Below are positions 1-9,204 of a DNA stretch of 64,000 nt, one piece after another. The DNA is from Lachnospiraceae bacterium (GTDB lineage: Bacteria > Bacillota > Clostridia > Lachnospirales > Lachnospiraceae): contig JAFRSU010000018.1 in assembly GCA_017427415.1 (NCBI GenBank), positions 1-64,000 on the forward strand, written 5' to 3'. The notes under the pieces were generated by a model. It did no database searches, was not told the origin of the DNA, and was given only the letters and a program-made list of their open reading frames with translations. Numbering within the stretch: the stretch's first letter is position 1; each line of letters begins with the position of its first letter. A program made the position numbers and the translations under genes.

Positions 1-117
1 TACTCTTGCAACGGTGAGTTCTGGGGGCTGATTTCGTATACCCAAAAATCCATGCATTTTTCTTGATTATATCCCCAAAAACGTGAAAAAACAACTGGAA
101 AAATGCAGAAAAATAGC

Positions 118-179
118 CAAACCAGAAATAAGTCTGGCAAATTAGAATGGCCGAGTTCAAACCAGAAGTTAGTTTGGCA
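118..179. repeat. Pair of direct repeats upstream of the first sigma factor gene
   Basis: Two 22-bp copies (118-139 and 158-179) match at 19 of 22 positions and start exactly 40 bp apart. Each begins CAAACCAGAA and ends TGGCA, and the first contains the palindrome CCAGA-N6-TCTGG. The spacing is close to four helical turns, which fits a regulator binding site. They lie about 105 bp before the sigma factor start. Nothing else was recognised in the first 284 bases; no gene is visible there. Confidence 0.45.
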
Positions 180-284
180 TTCAACTATTTTCGATGATTT
201 AGTTAACTCTTTAAGACCGACACCCTAAAAAACGTACTTATATATTGAAAGCGCTTTTTATAACATGGAGGGGAGGTGAACAAC

Positions 285-839
285 ATGGAAGACAAAACGA
301 TTATTGAGATGTACTTTAACCGGGATGAACAGGCTATAAAAGAGACGGAAAACAAATACGGACGACTCTGTTTCAGTATAGCACATAACATATTGGGAAA
401 TATCGAAGATGCGGAAGAATGTGTAAATGACACATATATGGGAGTGTGGAATACTATACCTCCAACGAGGCCAAACAATTTCTCAGCATTTATCTGCAGG
501 ATAGTCAGAAATCTGTCCCTGAAAAGATATGAGTACTTAAACAGAGCAAAGAGATCGGCGGATATGGAGGTGTCACTGGATGAACTTACGGATATTCTGG
601 CCGATGACAAGTTTACGCCCGGTACTGATGATGAGGAAGTAAGCAGATTGATCAGTAGTTTCTTACGTAAACAGAAAGAAGATGCAAGAAATGTGTTTAT
701 ACGTAAGTATTATTTTTTTGATCCGATCGGAGTTATAGCTGAACGCTACGGATTTACGGAGAGTAAAGTGAAAAACATGTTGTTCAATACCCGTAAAAAG
801 CTGAAAGAGTACCTGATCAAGGAGGGTGTGGAACTATGA
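285..839 (+). CDS. ECF-type RNA polymerase sigma factor
   Basis: This 184-residue protein is a sigma-70 family factor of the short (ECF) kind that directs RNA polymerase to a small regulon. The sigma-2 region is at about residues 15-85 (DAEECVNDTYMGVWN resembles the region 2 helix) and the sigma-4 helix-turn-helix is near the C-terminus (VIAERYGFTESKVKNML). A GTG at 276 could extend it by three residues, but the GGAGG at 272-276 lies 8 bases before the ATG at 285, so 285 is preferred. Its stop codon overlaps the start of the serpin-fusion gene (ATGA), implying translational coupling. That arrangement is typical of a sigma factor and its membrane-bound regulator. Confidence 0.9.
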   Translation: MEDKTIIEMYFNRDEQAIKETENKYGRLCFSIAHNILGNIEDAEECVNDTYMGVWNTIPPTRPNNFSAFICRIVRNLSLKRYEYLNRAKRSADMEVSLDELTDILADDKFTPGTDDEEVSRLISSFLRKQKEDARNVFIRKYYFFDPIGVIAERYGFTESKVKNMLFNTRKKLKEYLIKEGVEL

Positions 840-2536
840 AGATACCAAAGATTGCCAATGCCATAAACAATATAGATGAAGATCTGGTTGTTGCGGCTAT
901 GGAAGATAAGAAGAAAACCAAACGAAAAGGGATAGTTAAGTGGAGCATTGCTGTGGCTGCCAGCCTCCTTATAGTGGCAGCAGGATTTTTTGCTGCCGGG
1001 AAACTGGGACTGTTTGATGGGATAAATGCGCAGGACTCACCCGAAATTAAAGTTGTTGACATAGGTGACACTGCTTTAAATACGGGGAAAGATACAAATT
1101 CCCTGCATGAAGCAGACGATACAGAGCCGGCACCGGTCAATGACCAAACCGGACTTAACGATATCGCTACGCCTGTCATTTCGGATAATAGCAGCTATCT
1201 GGCAGCAGTATATAAGGAACAGACGATTCCGCAGGCTCTGAAAGCGTATACTCTTTCATATCCGAAGACTCCACAGAGACCTTCAAGGCCCAAGTACACT
1301 GCTTATGATTCGGACGGAGACGGAAGATTAAACGAAGAAGAGCAGGAATTATTTACAAATTCTATCCTTGAATGGAGCGAATTTGTATATAAAAAGGGAA
1401 TGGTGGAGAAATATGATCAAGTAGAAGCTAAAAATGAACTCCTTAGTTTCTCCACAAAAACCATGACGCAGCTCTTGAAAGAGAATGATCATGAAAACAG
1501 AGTGTTTTCACCAATCAATATCTATATAGCGCTTGGAATGCTGGCAGAGACCACAGCCGGCAATACCAGGCAGCAGATACTGGATCTTCTTGGTGTACCG
1601 TCGATAGAAGATGCGAGAATCCTCATGAAGGGGCTTTACAATAATACTTATTATGATGAAGACTTAAAGTCCGTATTGGCTTCATCTGTCTGGCTTAGGG
1701 ACGATATAAAATACAATCAGGATACCATGGACAGTTTGGCTGAAAACTACTATGCGTCATCGTTTTCCGGAAAGATGGGTTCACCGGAGTATTCAGAAGC
1801 CTTCAGGACTTGGTTGAATGACCAGACTGACGGATTACTGAAAGAACAGATAGCTGATATGAAGTTTAAGAAGCAGACTATCATGACACTGGCTACAACG
1901 GTATGTTTTTGTGCAAAATGGTCTCAGGAGTTTAAGAAGGATTATACGGAAACGGATGTATTTCATACGGCTACAGGAGATATCCAATGTGACTTTATGC
2001 ATCAGAGCACAACCGGGCCGTATTATTGGGGAGATAATTTCAGCGCTATAATAAAATGGTTCCGTCCGTCGGTAGGGGATATGATGTTTATCCTGCCGGA
2101 TGAAGGGGTCAGTGTATATGACCTGTTAGAGGATGAACAAGTATTGGATTTTATAGGTAAAGGTTTCGAGTATGATCAGTCAAAAAATGTTATAATTAAT
2201 ATTACTATGCCGAAGTTTGATATATCATCGAAACAGGATATCGCGGATAATCTTAAAGAACTGGGGATTACAGATGCATTTGACATGATGAATGCTGATT
2301 TTTCACCCTTAACCAATGAAGCTGATTCTATCTGGGTTGACAAGGTTGAACACGGAGTACGTGTTGTGGCGGATGAAGATGGCGTTAAGGCAGCTGCATT
2401 TACTGTGGAAGATGAAGTTGGAGGCATAATGCCCCCTGAAGAAAAGGTTGATTTTGTCCTTGACCGTCCGTTCATGTTTGTGATACGAATAGGTGACGGG
2501 CTCCCGATGTTCATAGGGATAGTTGAGAATCCCTGA
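836..2536 (+). CDS. Membrane-anchored serpin with anti-sigma-like N-terminus
   Basis: This 566-residue protein has a short cytoplasmic N-terminus of the kind often encoded after ECF sigma genes (an acidic IDEDLVVAAME stretch, then KKTKRK), followed by one membrane segment at about 36-54. After a linker comes a canonical EF-hand-like loop (DSDGDGRLNEEE, about 158-169), then a complete serpin domain (about 205-566). The reactive-loop hinge reads DEDGVKAAAFTV, with Ala at P12-P10 as in inhibitory serpins. Counting from the hinge puts P1 near Gly-Ile, but this is approximate. The overlap with the sigma factor gene suggests it controls that factor. Serpins trap serine or cysteine proteases through an irreversible fold change, so it could report protease attack. 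That role is inference; the serpin call is firm. Confidence 0.88.
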   Translation: MKIPKIANAINNIDEDLVVAAMEDKKKTKRKGIVKWSIAVAASLLIVAAGFFAAGKLGLFDGINAQDSPEIKVVDIGDTALNTGKDTNSLHEADDTEPAPVNDQTGLNDIATPVISDNSSYLAAVYKEQTIPQALKAYTLSYPKTPQRPSRPKYTAYDSDGDGRLNEEEQELFTNSILEWSEFVYKKGMVEKYDQVEAKNELLSFSTKTMTQLLKENDHENRVFSPINIYIALGMLAETTAGNTRQQILDLLGVPSIEDARILMKGLYNNTYYDEDLKSVLASSVWLRDDIKYNQDTMDSLAENYYASSFSGKMGSPEYSEAFRTWLNDQTDGLLKEQIADMKFKKQTIMTLATTVCFCAKWSQEFKKDYTETDVFHTATGDIQCDFMHQSTTGPYYWGDNFSAIIKWFRPSVGDMMFILPDEGVSVYDLLEDEQVLDFIGKGFEYDQSKNVIINITMPKFDISSKQDIADNLKELGITDAFDMMNADFSPLTNEADSIWVDKVEHGVRVVADEDGVKAAAFTVEDEVGGIMPPEEKVDFVLDRPFMFVIRIGDGLPMFIGIVENP

Positions 2537-2563
2537 AAGAATCCGATTTTATGAGAGGTGCGT

Positions 2564-3814
2564 ATGAAAAGAATACTCAGCTTATGCATGATACTTATAT
2601 TAGGATGTTCCCTGCTTGCCGGCTGTAGCGGAAAAGTAAAAGCAGCCGATCTTATGGAGGGGATAACAAAACAGGAAGGAGTGCAGACCGCTGTACATTC
2701 GAAAGAGTATGCTCCGGTATTAGCTGACTTTGCCATACAACTGTTTAAAAGCTGTTACAGTAATGGTGACAACCAGCTTATCTCTCCTTTGTCCGTGATC
2801 ATGGCTTTGGGTATGACCGCTAACGGAGCCGCGGGAGAGACTTTATCGCAGTTTGAGAAAACCTTTGGCGTTCCGATAGATATATTAAATCAGTATTTAA
2901 GTAACTATATGAAAAAAGTGATGGCAGGCGGTGAAAAGAGTATACTTAAACTTGCCAATTCAATCTGGTTTGCGGATCGCTTCAATAACATCAGCCAGAC
3001 ATTTTTGCAGAAAAATGCAAATTTTTATGGTGCAGAGATTTATAAGCGAGTATTCGATAGTTCTGCAGCAGAAGAGATCAACAACTGGATTGATAAGAAT
3101 ACTGACGGCATGATCAAAAAGATGCTGGATGGTTTTGAAGATGATGATCTTATGGTCCTGATAAATGCTCTTTGTTTTGATGCGGAATGGATAGAGCCAT
3201 ATGAGGAACAAAATGTAAAAGAAGGCATCTTTACCAAGGAAGATGGTACAGTACAGAATGTTGATTTTATGGGTTCCGCTGAAAATATATATATTGAAGA
3301 TTCTCAGGCAAAAGGCTTTGTTAAAAAATACAAAGGTTTAAAATATGCATTTGTTGCGTTACTTCCTAATGAGGGGATAAGTGTTGCAGATTATGTTTCC
3401 TCTTTAGAAGGGGATAAGCTTTTAAAACTGATCTCATCAGCACAAAACTGTAAGGTGTATACTAAAACTCCCAAGTTTTCATTTGACTATTCCGTAAGTA
3501 TGGGAGAGATAATTAAAAAACTGGGGATAGTTGATGCGTTTGATTCTGAAAAGGCTGATTTTACAGATATGGTAGCGGAAAATGAGGAAAGAAAGATATT
3601 TATAAGTAAGATCCTGCATAAAACTTATATCAGGGTCGATGAAAAGGGAACGAAAGCAGGTGCTGCAACTATGGTAATAATGAATGATGCTACAGCATTG
3701 CCGACAACAAAGGAGCCTCCCAAGGTATACCTTGACAGACCTTTCGTATTTATGCTTATAGATACCGAAAGTAATGTGCCCTTCTTTATCGGTACAGCGA
3801 TGGATGTAGATTAA
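2564..3814 (+). CDS. Serpin lipoprotein
   Basis: This 416-residue protein begins with a lipoprotein signal peptide ending in the lipobox LLAGC, so it should be tethered outside the membrane. The rest is a single serpin domain: the core helix and sheet motifs VLINALCFDAEW and LDRPFVFMLID are recognisable. The hinge DEKGTKAGAATM has small residues at P12-P9, as expected of an inhibitor rather than a storage serpin, and P1 is predicted near Ala-Thr. The ATG at 2564 is preferred over the GTG at 2558 because AGAGG at 2554-2558 forms the ribosome binding site. It lies 27 bp after the sigma-linked serpin and probably belongs to the same operon. Likely targets are host or microbial proteases. Confidence 0.9.
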   Translation: MKRILSLCMILILGCSLLAGCSGKVKAADLMEGITKQEGVQTAVHSKEYAPVLADFAIQLFKSCYSNGDNQLISPLSVIMALGMTANGAAGETLSQFEKTFGVPIDILNQYLSNYMKKVMAGGEKSILKLANSIWFADRFNNISQTFLQKNANFYGAEIYKRVFDSSAAEEINNWIDKNTDGMIKKMLDGFEDDDLMVLINALCFDAEWIEPYEEQNVKEGIFTKEDGTVQNVDFMGSAENIYIEDSQAKGFVKKYKGLKYAFVALLPNEGISVADYVSSLEGDKLLKLISSAQNCKVYTKTPKFSFDYSVSMGEIIKKLGIVDAFDSEKADFTDMVAENEERKIFISKILHKTYIRVDEKGTKAGAATMVIMNDATALPTTKEPPKVYLDRPFVFMLIDTESNVPFFIGTAMDVD

Positions 3815-3856
3815 AGCGATCAGGATGATTCAGATGATGAAAGCCGGGAGATGTGA

Positions 3857-4450
3857 ATGAAAAAGAAGATAATCGTCATAACAATGGCAGCAATCCTGGT
3901 GATTACCGCTGTTATAGTTACAGGGTATAAGCTAAACTGGTTTAAAGCGGAGAAAACGGTTCCGGATGACTTCTATATCTCTTTTTCCTGGGGACCCAAA
4001 TGGGGACCGTATGAAATGAGCTCTTATGACAGTCTTACCGGAGAGCTTGTAAAAGTTAGGACTGAATATTTTATGGGGCAACCGGAAGAGCATACGCCCG
4101 AAGAGTATATAACCACGTACTTCTTAACGGATGAACAAAAGAAGGAATTGTATAAAAAGATTGTCGATATGGATTTCCTTTCATACCCGGATATATATAA
4201 GCCTTATCCGGAATGGGAGACACTCTCTCAAGAGGGAGTTACTATTAAAGTGAGGTCTGATAACAAAGAAAAAGAGATTGTCTGCTATCCTTACCCTGCT
4301 GGGATAATGGAGCATCCCGAACTGAACAAGATAGAAACGGATGATGAAAAAGCAAATGATTTCATCAGCCTGTGCAGTACGATAGAAAAGATCTTGACTG
4401 ATTCGGATGAGTGGAAAGCTTTACCGTATTATGAAACATATATGGATTAA
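3857..4450 (+). CDS. Secreted or membrane-anchored protein of unknown function
   Basis: No family was recognised for this 197-residue protein. It has a basic N-terminus (MKKK) and one hydrophobic segment at about 5-23 with no lipobox, so it is either anchored by an N-terminal helix or secreted. The outer part is acidic and rich in aromatic residues (FSWGPKWGPYEMSSYDS). It follows the serpin lipoprotein by 42 bp with no visible terminator and is probably the last gene of the sigma-serpin operon. It could be a target or accessory of that system, but nothing in the sequence gives a function. Confidence 0.7.
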   Translation: MKKKIIVITMAAILVITAVIVTGYKLNWFKAEKTVPDDFYISFSWGPKWGPYEMSSYDSLTGELVKVRTEYFMGQPEEHTPEEYITTYFLTDEQKKELYKKIVDMDFLSYPDIYKPYPEWETLSQEGVTIKVRSDNKEKEIVCYPYPAGIMEHPELNKIETDDEKANDFISLCSTIEKILTDSDEWKALPYYETYMD

Positions 4451-4458
4451 ATTCAATC

Positions 4459-4547
4459 ACGGGGACGGTTCTTCGGTTGAAATCAATCGGAGACCCGTCT
4501 CAATCTTTTGCCTTTTTATGTTACTTGAATGCGGAACTAAATTCCGC
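4459..4547. repeat. Degenerate GGGACGGTTCT-type hairpin and small stem-loop
   Basis: The stretch 4459-4501 starts GGGGACGGTTCTTC and ends with the related inverted sequence GAGACCCGTCTC, with an inner TTCGGTTGA/TCAATCGGA stem. It resembles a worn copy of the palindromic family seen intact at 12703 and 23233. A perfect GCGGAA/TTCCGC stem follows at 4531-4547. Both lie in the roughly 320-bp gap before the first blaI gene; the remainder to 4661 shows nothing recognisable. Confidence 0.35.
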
Positions 4548-4661
4548 AATGAAGCCGGAATCTTGGGTGGTATTTTGTAAAGATTCCCGAAGACATATTC
4601 AATAAAGTGTTTGAAGCCTGCAGTTGATACAACAGAGAAAAGAATATTTGCAAAAAAGTTG

Positions 4662-4716
4662 TTGACAAACGCACTCTAACGTGATAGAGTCAAATTTAAC
4701 TCTAACACAGTAGAGT
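4662..4716 (+). promoter_or_regulatory. blaI-1 promoter with two BlaI-type operators
   Basis: TTGACA (4662-4667), a 17-bp spacer and TAGAGT (4685-4690) form a near-consensus promoter. Operator 1 is CTCTA-N6-TAGAG (4674-4689), and its right half is the -10 element itself. Operator 2 is CTCTA-N6-TAGAG (4700-4715), 26 bp away centre to centre, covering the expected start of transcription. The outer halves of the two operators also match each other over 12 bp (AAACGCACTCTA). The layout predicts steric repression by a dimeric BlaI protein, most simply the adjacent one. Confidence 0.8.
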
Positions 4717-4769
4717 GCGTTTTGTTTTAATTACGAATTGGATTTTTTTTAAAAGGGATGGGTAATTAT

Positions 4770-5135
4770 ATGGAAGTACCGAAAATTTTTGAAAGTGAAT
4801 ACCGTTTCTGCAAAATCATGTGGGAAAATGAGCCTGTAAAAAGTGGAGACTTAGTCAAGCTTTGCAGCGAGCAGTTGGGATGGAAACCGACAACAACATA
4901 TACAGTAATAAAGAGACTTTCGGAAAGAGGTGTCTTAGTCAATGAAAACAGCGTAGTCAGGGCACTTGTTAAGGAGGATGTTGTTAGGACTGCTGAAATT
5001 GACGATTTACTGGAGAAAAAATTTGAAGGCTCTTTACCGGCATTTATAGCGGCATTTGCCAGAAACAGGCGGATGTCAGATGCGGATATAGATGAGGTAA
5101 AGAAGCTTATAGAATCAATGCGTGAAAAGAAGTAG
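4770..5135 (+). CDS. BlaI/MecI-family transcriptional repressor (BlaI-1)
   Basis: This 121-residue winged-helix repressor belongs to the BlaI/MecI/CopY family. These bind as dimers to promoter operators and are inactivated by proteolysis started by a membrane M56 receptor. The recognition helix reads WKPTTTYTVIKRL, and the C-terminal dimer region contains GSLPAFIAAF. An ATG at 4758 in the same frame would add four residues. Starting at 4770 instead gives an 18-residue lead to the conserved Trp, exactly as in the three paralogues, so 4770 is preferred. The M56 receptor gene begins 26 bp downstream. The upstream operators imply autoregulation. Confidence 0.9.
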   Translation: MEVPKIFESEYRFCKIMWENEPVKSGDLVKLCSEQLGWKPTTTYTVIKRLSERGVLVNENSVVRALVKEDVVRTAEIDDLLEKKFEGSLPAFIAAFARNRRMSDADIDEVKKLIESMREKK

Positions 5136-5161
5136 ACGGTCATGAAAGGAATGGTGAAAAC

Positions 5162-8100
5162 ATGCTAAATGTATTTTATCGTGTTATAGATATAGGGATT
5201 GCGGCGCTTTGGATGGTGATCGCAGTTCTTATACTGCGTTTAGTGTTCCGTAAGGCATCAAGCAGGGTAAAATGTGCAATGTGGGGAATGGTCGCTTTGC
5301 GTCTGCTTGTGCCGGTCATCATTGAAAGTAATTTCGCGATTACTCCGTACTTTTCTGTACAGAACATTATAGAGATAGGTGAAACTGTTCCTGAGACCTG
5401 GATTACGGAAAATATGACAGATAAAAATGAGCCTGGCAAGCCTTACACGGATAATAGCTTTGTTGAAGATGACAGGATATCAGATTTTGACCTTGAAAAG
5501 CAAAACATGAATGATCCGATCACTGAAAAAAACGGTGAAAAACAGACGGAGTATGATAATAAGTCTGCATTTACAGATGACGATATAAGACTGTCAAATA
5601 ATATAATATCGAACGATCCTGAAAATGTTATTATTGCTGCAGATAATGACAGTATTCCCTTTTATGAACATTCTGTGCAAGGCAAGGCGTTTTTATTTAA
5701 TATCCTGGGATATGTATGGTTACTTGGAGCAACGGCATTCATGCTTTACGGCCTATACCGTTTTATAAGGCTTCGAAGCAGGTTAAAGACTGCAGTATTG
5801 AGAGAAAATGAGAAGGATGTATATTTAAGTGAATATGCCGGATCTCCGTTTGTTTTCGGAATAGTTAAGCCTAAGATATATATGGGCTTTGGGTTATCTG
5901 ACATCAGCGCTCAGAATGTTATAAAGCATGAAAGGATGCATATACGGCATAGGGATCATCTGCTTAAGATCCTTGCCTATATCATACTGGCAGCATATTG
6001 GTTTCTTCCGTGGGTATGGGTGGCATTTATACTATTTTGCCGTGATATGGAGTTGGCTTGTGATGAGGCGGTTATCCGTGATATGGATATGAATGGCCGT
6101 GCGGATTATTCTCAGGCACTGCTTGAATGTGTTAAACCACATAAAAAAAGTTTTTCATACTCGGTATATTTTGGCGAGAACGGGATAAAGAGGAGAATAA
6201 AGAATATTTCCGGTTATAAGAGGAAAACCGTTTGGATCGCAATAGCGGCGGTTATGGTATGTGGTATTGTTGCAGTAATACTGTTTTTTGTTGTACCTGA
6301 CAGATCCGATAATGAAGATACAAAGCCCGGAAAAGGGTCGGAATCATCCGAAAACGCTGATATTACAAAAACTGCGGAACTATCAGAGTCTGATTCTGTA
6401 GGCGAAACCCATACAGACTATGATAACACTGAACCTGTACAGACCGGAACTTATCAAAACAATAAGACTTTAAACAATCTTCATGGGGTAGAGTATTGTA
6501 AGCTTATCAGTATAGCTAAAGCAGATACAGATATCGGACAGATAACTGCGGGAGACTATCAGGAATGGTTCAGTAAGCGTCCGGAAATTGAAAAGGAAGC
6601 CGCACATCTTAATTCATTGTATTTCCTAAAAGAAGATACCGAAAAAAAATATAAGGTCTTTCTTAGCGGAGATGGTAATGACATAGTGATAGTGAAAGGT
6701 GCTGAGGTTTATTACCTGAAAGACGTAAACTGGGATAACGGACGGCTTGATTCCCCGGGTATAGCAATGATGGATATTGATGGAGATCAGGATGAAGATA
6801 TTGTTATATCTATGGCCGGGGCGCGCGGAACAGGAGTTTCAGTCAGAGAACTGATAGTGGTAGAAGCGGTGACCATGGATGAAGTTCGTCAGCGTGAATA
6901 TGCGGAATCCGATTCACCGGATAGAAAAAAAGATGATCAGCTGCTTCCATTCTATGAAAAAGAAGAATATGACCTGCTTAAAGCTGAACCGTTAACAGAC
7001 AAAGCCGCATATATATGGCACGCTTCGAACAGCATTTTCTGTGATGAACTGACTGACAGGATATCTGTGGGCTATGATCAAGGCAGGATTGGGTTTGCGG
7101 TTGATGATAAGATTATAGGCTGGATACATGCAGAGAATGGAAAAGATATCAATCTGGCCTTTGAAGAAAGCAATCGCTTTAAGAATGGCGTAAAATATAT
7201 GTTTGGGGAGCAGATGCACTTTTTGTTGAACGAGTATGGAGTAAAACTGCAGGCCCAAGTTGCAATCTATGATCAGATAATGGACGAAAAGGGGCAGGTG
7301 TCCCATGGGGAGTTTATTTATGGTTATTATCCGGAGGCTGAGGCAATGATATCTTTCTCGGCACAAACAGGATTTTTGATAAATGATCTTAATATAGTTT
7401 GCCCTCAAAGGAACCGGCTTTATTGGGTGGATGATTCGAATGTTTTACATTCTGATATAGTTGAGTCTGAGTTGATCAGAGAGTTTGGAGAGCAATACAG
7501 GGAAAAGACAGCGGTATTTGGATTAGGAGATATTGATGGAGATGGTAACAATGATTACATGGTTGCGACAAGAGACGTATATTCTTCGGATTATTTAGGA
7601 TATGTTTCTCTGTATTTGGATAACGAAAAGATATATGAATATGGTCACCCGAATTATAAACTTTTTCCAAGAGAAGTAAAATTTGCGGACCTTGATCAGG
7701 ATGGTGAAAAGGAGATTTTCTTCTCATTTGATACAAATGCCAATGGGAATGAATTACAGTTATATACCGTACTGAAGAAAAACGGAGATGGCTGGAATGA
7801 AATGACAATACCACAGAATTCAATCCCTCAGTTAAACAATGCTTTCCCTATAGTTGTGCTCAGAGGAAGTGCAAACAGCGGGAAAGAAGATGTAAGTAAA
7901 TATGTGACAATGATATGTCAGAATCCTATAGGCGGGAAAAAGGATGGCGGCGGAATCATGACGATGGTTCAGTATGACATAAGAAAGCACTACAACAGCC
8001 TTTTAGACGGTATCTGGTCAGGTATGGATGAAGAAAGAAGAAAGATACTGGAAACCGTGGCAGATGGAAGTGCTTTTGAAAATGGTTCTGCAGAACCGGG

Positions 8101-8371
8101 CATAGCAGGCTGGGGTATATGTGAGATAAAAGAACAGGACGGCTTTCTTATTGCTAAGCACTTGATACAGGGCTCCGGATATACCGGTGACATTCTCGGT
8201 GAACTGTATGTAATCTTTGATTATGATATTACCGGTCGTGTATTGGTCAGAGATCTGCAGTTTATCCCCTGGTATGGGGACTCTGAAGATGTTTATTATA
8301 TGATCAGTCATTCATCAGAAGGTAAGATGAAAGATTTTGATGGAAAACAGTTAATAACTAAGGCATATTAA
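5162..8371 (+). CDS. BlaR1-like M56 metallopeptidase receptor with calcium-loop (FG-GAP-like) sensor
   Basis: This 1069-residue receptor has N-terminal membrane segments, a Ser/Asp-rich extracellular loop (about 75-165), then a cytoplasm-facing M56 zinc peptidase with HERMH at about 256-260 and ELACDE at about 297-302. After another membrane helix at about 356-377 there is a large outer domain of roughly 690 residues. BlaR1 receptors of this family cut BlaI when the outer domain senses its signal. The sensor has three DxDxDG loops (MDIDGDQDED near 536, GDIDGDGNND near 789, ADLDQDGEKE near 841) like those of FG-GAP or integrin-type propellers. No penicillin-binding serine motif was seen. A stem-loop terminator follows. 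The ligand is unknown. Confidence 0.87.
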   Translation: MLNVFYRVIDIGIAALWMVIAVLILRLVFRKASSRVKCAMWGMVALRLLVPVIIESNFAITPYFSVQNIIEIGETVPETWITENMTDKNEPGKPYTDNSFVEDDRISDFDLEKQNMNDPITEKNGEKQTEYDNKSAFTDDDIRLSNNIISNDPENVIIAADNDSIPFYEHSVQGKAFLFNILGYVWLLGATAFMLYGLYRFIRLRSRLKTAVLRENEKDVYLSEYAGSPFVFGIVKPKIYMGFGLSDISAQNVIKHERMHIRHRDHLLKILAYIILAAYWFLPWVWVAFILFCRDMELACDEAVIRDMDMNGRADYSQALLECVKPHKKSFSYSVYFGENGIKRRIKNISGYKRKTVWIAIAAVMVCGIVAVILFFVVPDRSDNEDTKPGKGSESSENADITKTAELSESDSVGETHTDYDNTEPVQTGTYQNNKTLNNLHGVEYCKLISIAKADTDIGQITAGDYQEWFSKRPEIEKEAAHLNSLYFLKEDTEKKYKVFLSGDGNDIVIVKGAEVYYLKDVNWDNGRLDSPGIAMMDIDGDQDEDIVISMAGARGTGVSVRELIVVEAVTMDEVRQREYAESDSPDRKKDDQLLPFYEKEEYDLLKAEPLTDKAAYIWHASNSIFCDELTDRISVGYDQGRIGFAVDDKIIGWIHAENGKDINLAFEESNRFKNGVKYMFGEQMHFLLNEYGVKLQAQVAIYDQIMDEKGQVSHGEFIYGYYPEAEAMISFSAQTGFLINDLNIVCPQRNRLYWVDDSNVLHSDIVESELIREFGEQYREKTAVFGLGDIDGDGNNDYMVATRDVYSSDYLGYVSLYLDNEKIYEYGHPNYKLFPREVKFADLDQDGEKEIFFSFDTNANGNELQLYTVLKKNGDGWNEMTIPQNSIPQLNNAFPIVVLRGSANSGKEDVSKYVTMICQNPIGGKKDGGGIMTMVQYDIRKHYNSLLDGIWSGMDEERRKILETVADGSAFENGSAEPGIAGWGICEIKEQDGFLIAKHLIQGSGYTGDILGELYVIFDYDITGRVLVRDLQFIPWYGDSEDVYYMISHSSEGKMKDFDGKQLITKAY

Positions 8372-8386
8372 TAACAATAAATATGG

Positions 8387-8432
8387 ACACCGCTTAGGAT
8401 TTTGTGTATACTAATTCTGAAGCGGTGTTTTT
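8387..8432 (+). terminator. Intrinsic terminator after receptor 1
   Basis: ACACCGCTT (8387-8395) pairs perfectly with AAGCGGTGT (8420-8428) and is followed by a run of T. It ends the blaI-1/receptor operon. Confidence 0.75.
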
Positions 8433-8468
8433 GTATGATAATATGAAAACGGAAAGATTGAGGTTAGT

Positions 8469-9200
8469 ATGATATTAAGGATCATCCTTTATGTATTGGC
8501 AGCGGTATCGATGTGGTACAGCTTTATGATATACAGCGTGCATTCAGGTTCATCGTTTTTTGCGGTGTGGGCAGTGATCGGAGTATTTCTTGCATTGACC
8601 GGCATAGCACTTAAGACCGGATTGTTTAAAAAGCTGCCGGTCTGGCTCAATGTAAGTCTTGCAGCTATAGTAGTGGCCGCTTTGATAGTGATCGTGGTAC
8701 TGCTTTTTATCATAGTTTCATACTCTGAGGAAAAACCTGAAAAAGGCCTTGATTATCTGATAGTGCTGGGGTCACAGGTAAAGCCTGACGGACCGGGCAG
8801 GGTACTTAAGTACAGACTGGACAGGGCAGAAAAGCACCTTAAGGAAAATCCCTCTACCATATGTATAGTATCGGGCGGAAGGGGCACAAATGAGCTGCAG
8901 TCAGAGGCTTCAGCCATGAAACAATATCTTGTGGAAGCAGGTATAGATCCTGAACGGATCATTATGGAGGACAGATCGACCACCACGGATGAAAATATAA
9001 TGTATAGTAAGTCGTTTTTACCTGAGAATGCTTCGATCGGCCTGGTGACCAATGATTTTCATATGTATCGTGGTGTATATCTGTGTAAAAAGCATGGCCT
9101 TTATAATGTATATCCTATCCCCGCAGGTTCAGATCCTTTTTACAAACCGAACAATTATCTGAGGGAAGTGCTGGCATTTATCAAGGACAGTTTGTTCTAA
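8469..9200 (+). CDS. YdcF/SanA-like membrane protein (DUF218)
   Basis: This 243-residue protein has three hydrophobic segments in its first 90 residues (about 1-25, 32-50 and 58-85), then a DUF218 domain. The family signature is visible: DYLIVLGSQV, the YRLDRAEKHL helix, SGGRG, SEASAMKQYL and MEDRSTTTDENI. DUF218 proteins such as ElyC and SanA are linked to cell-envelope integrity and peptidoglycan lipid-carrier metabolism in other bacteria, although no reaction is firmly assigned. It stands alone between two terminators. Its place among envelope-sensing genes fits an envelope role, which is inference. Confidence 0.85.
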   Translation: MILRIILYVLAAVSMWYSFMIYSVHSGSSFFAVWAVIGVFLALTGIALKTGLFKKLPVWLNVSLAAIVVAALIVIVVLLFIIVSYSEEKPEKGLDYLIVLGSQVKPDGPGRVLKYRLDRAEKHLKENPSTICIVSGGRGTNELQSEASAMKQYLVEAGIDPERIIMEDRSTTTDENIMYSKSFLPENASIGLVTNDFHMYRGVYLCKKHGLYNVYPIPAGSDPFYKPNNYLREVLAFIKDSLF

Positions 9201-9204
9201 AAAG

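Noticed and set aside
203..2736. Reverse-strand open frames opposite the sigma factor, serpin and other genes
   Set aside because: They lie opposite well-supported genes, have no ribosome binding sites or recognisable motifs, and look like shadows of the + strand coding.
5162..8371. Dockerin domain (cellulosome attachment) from the DxDxDG loops
   Set aside because: Dockerins have two loops about 30 residues apart at a terminus. Here three loops are spread over about 300 residues, which fits FG-GAP-like repeats better.
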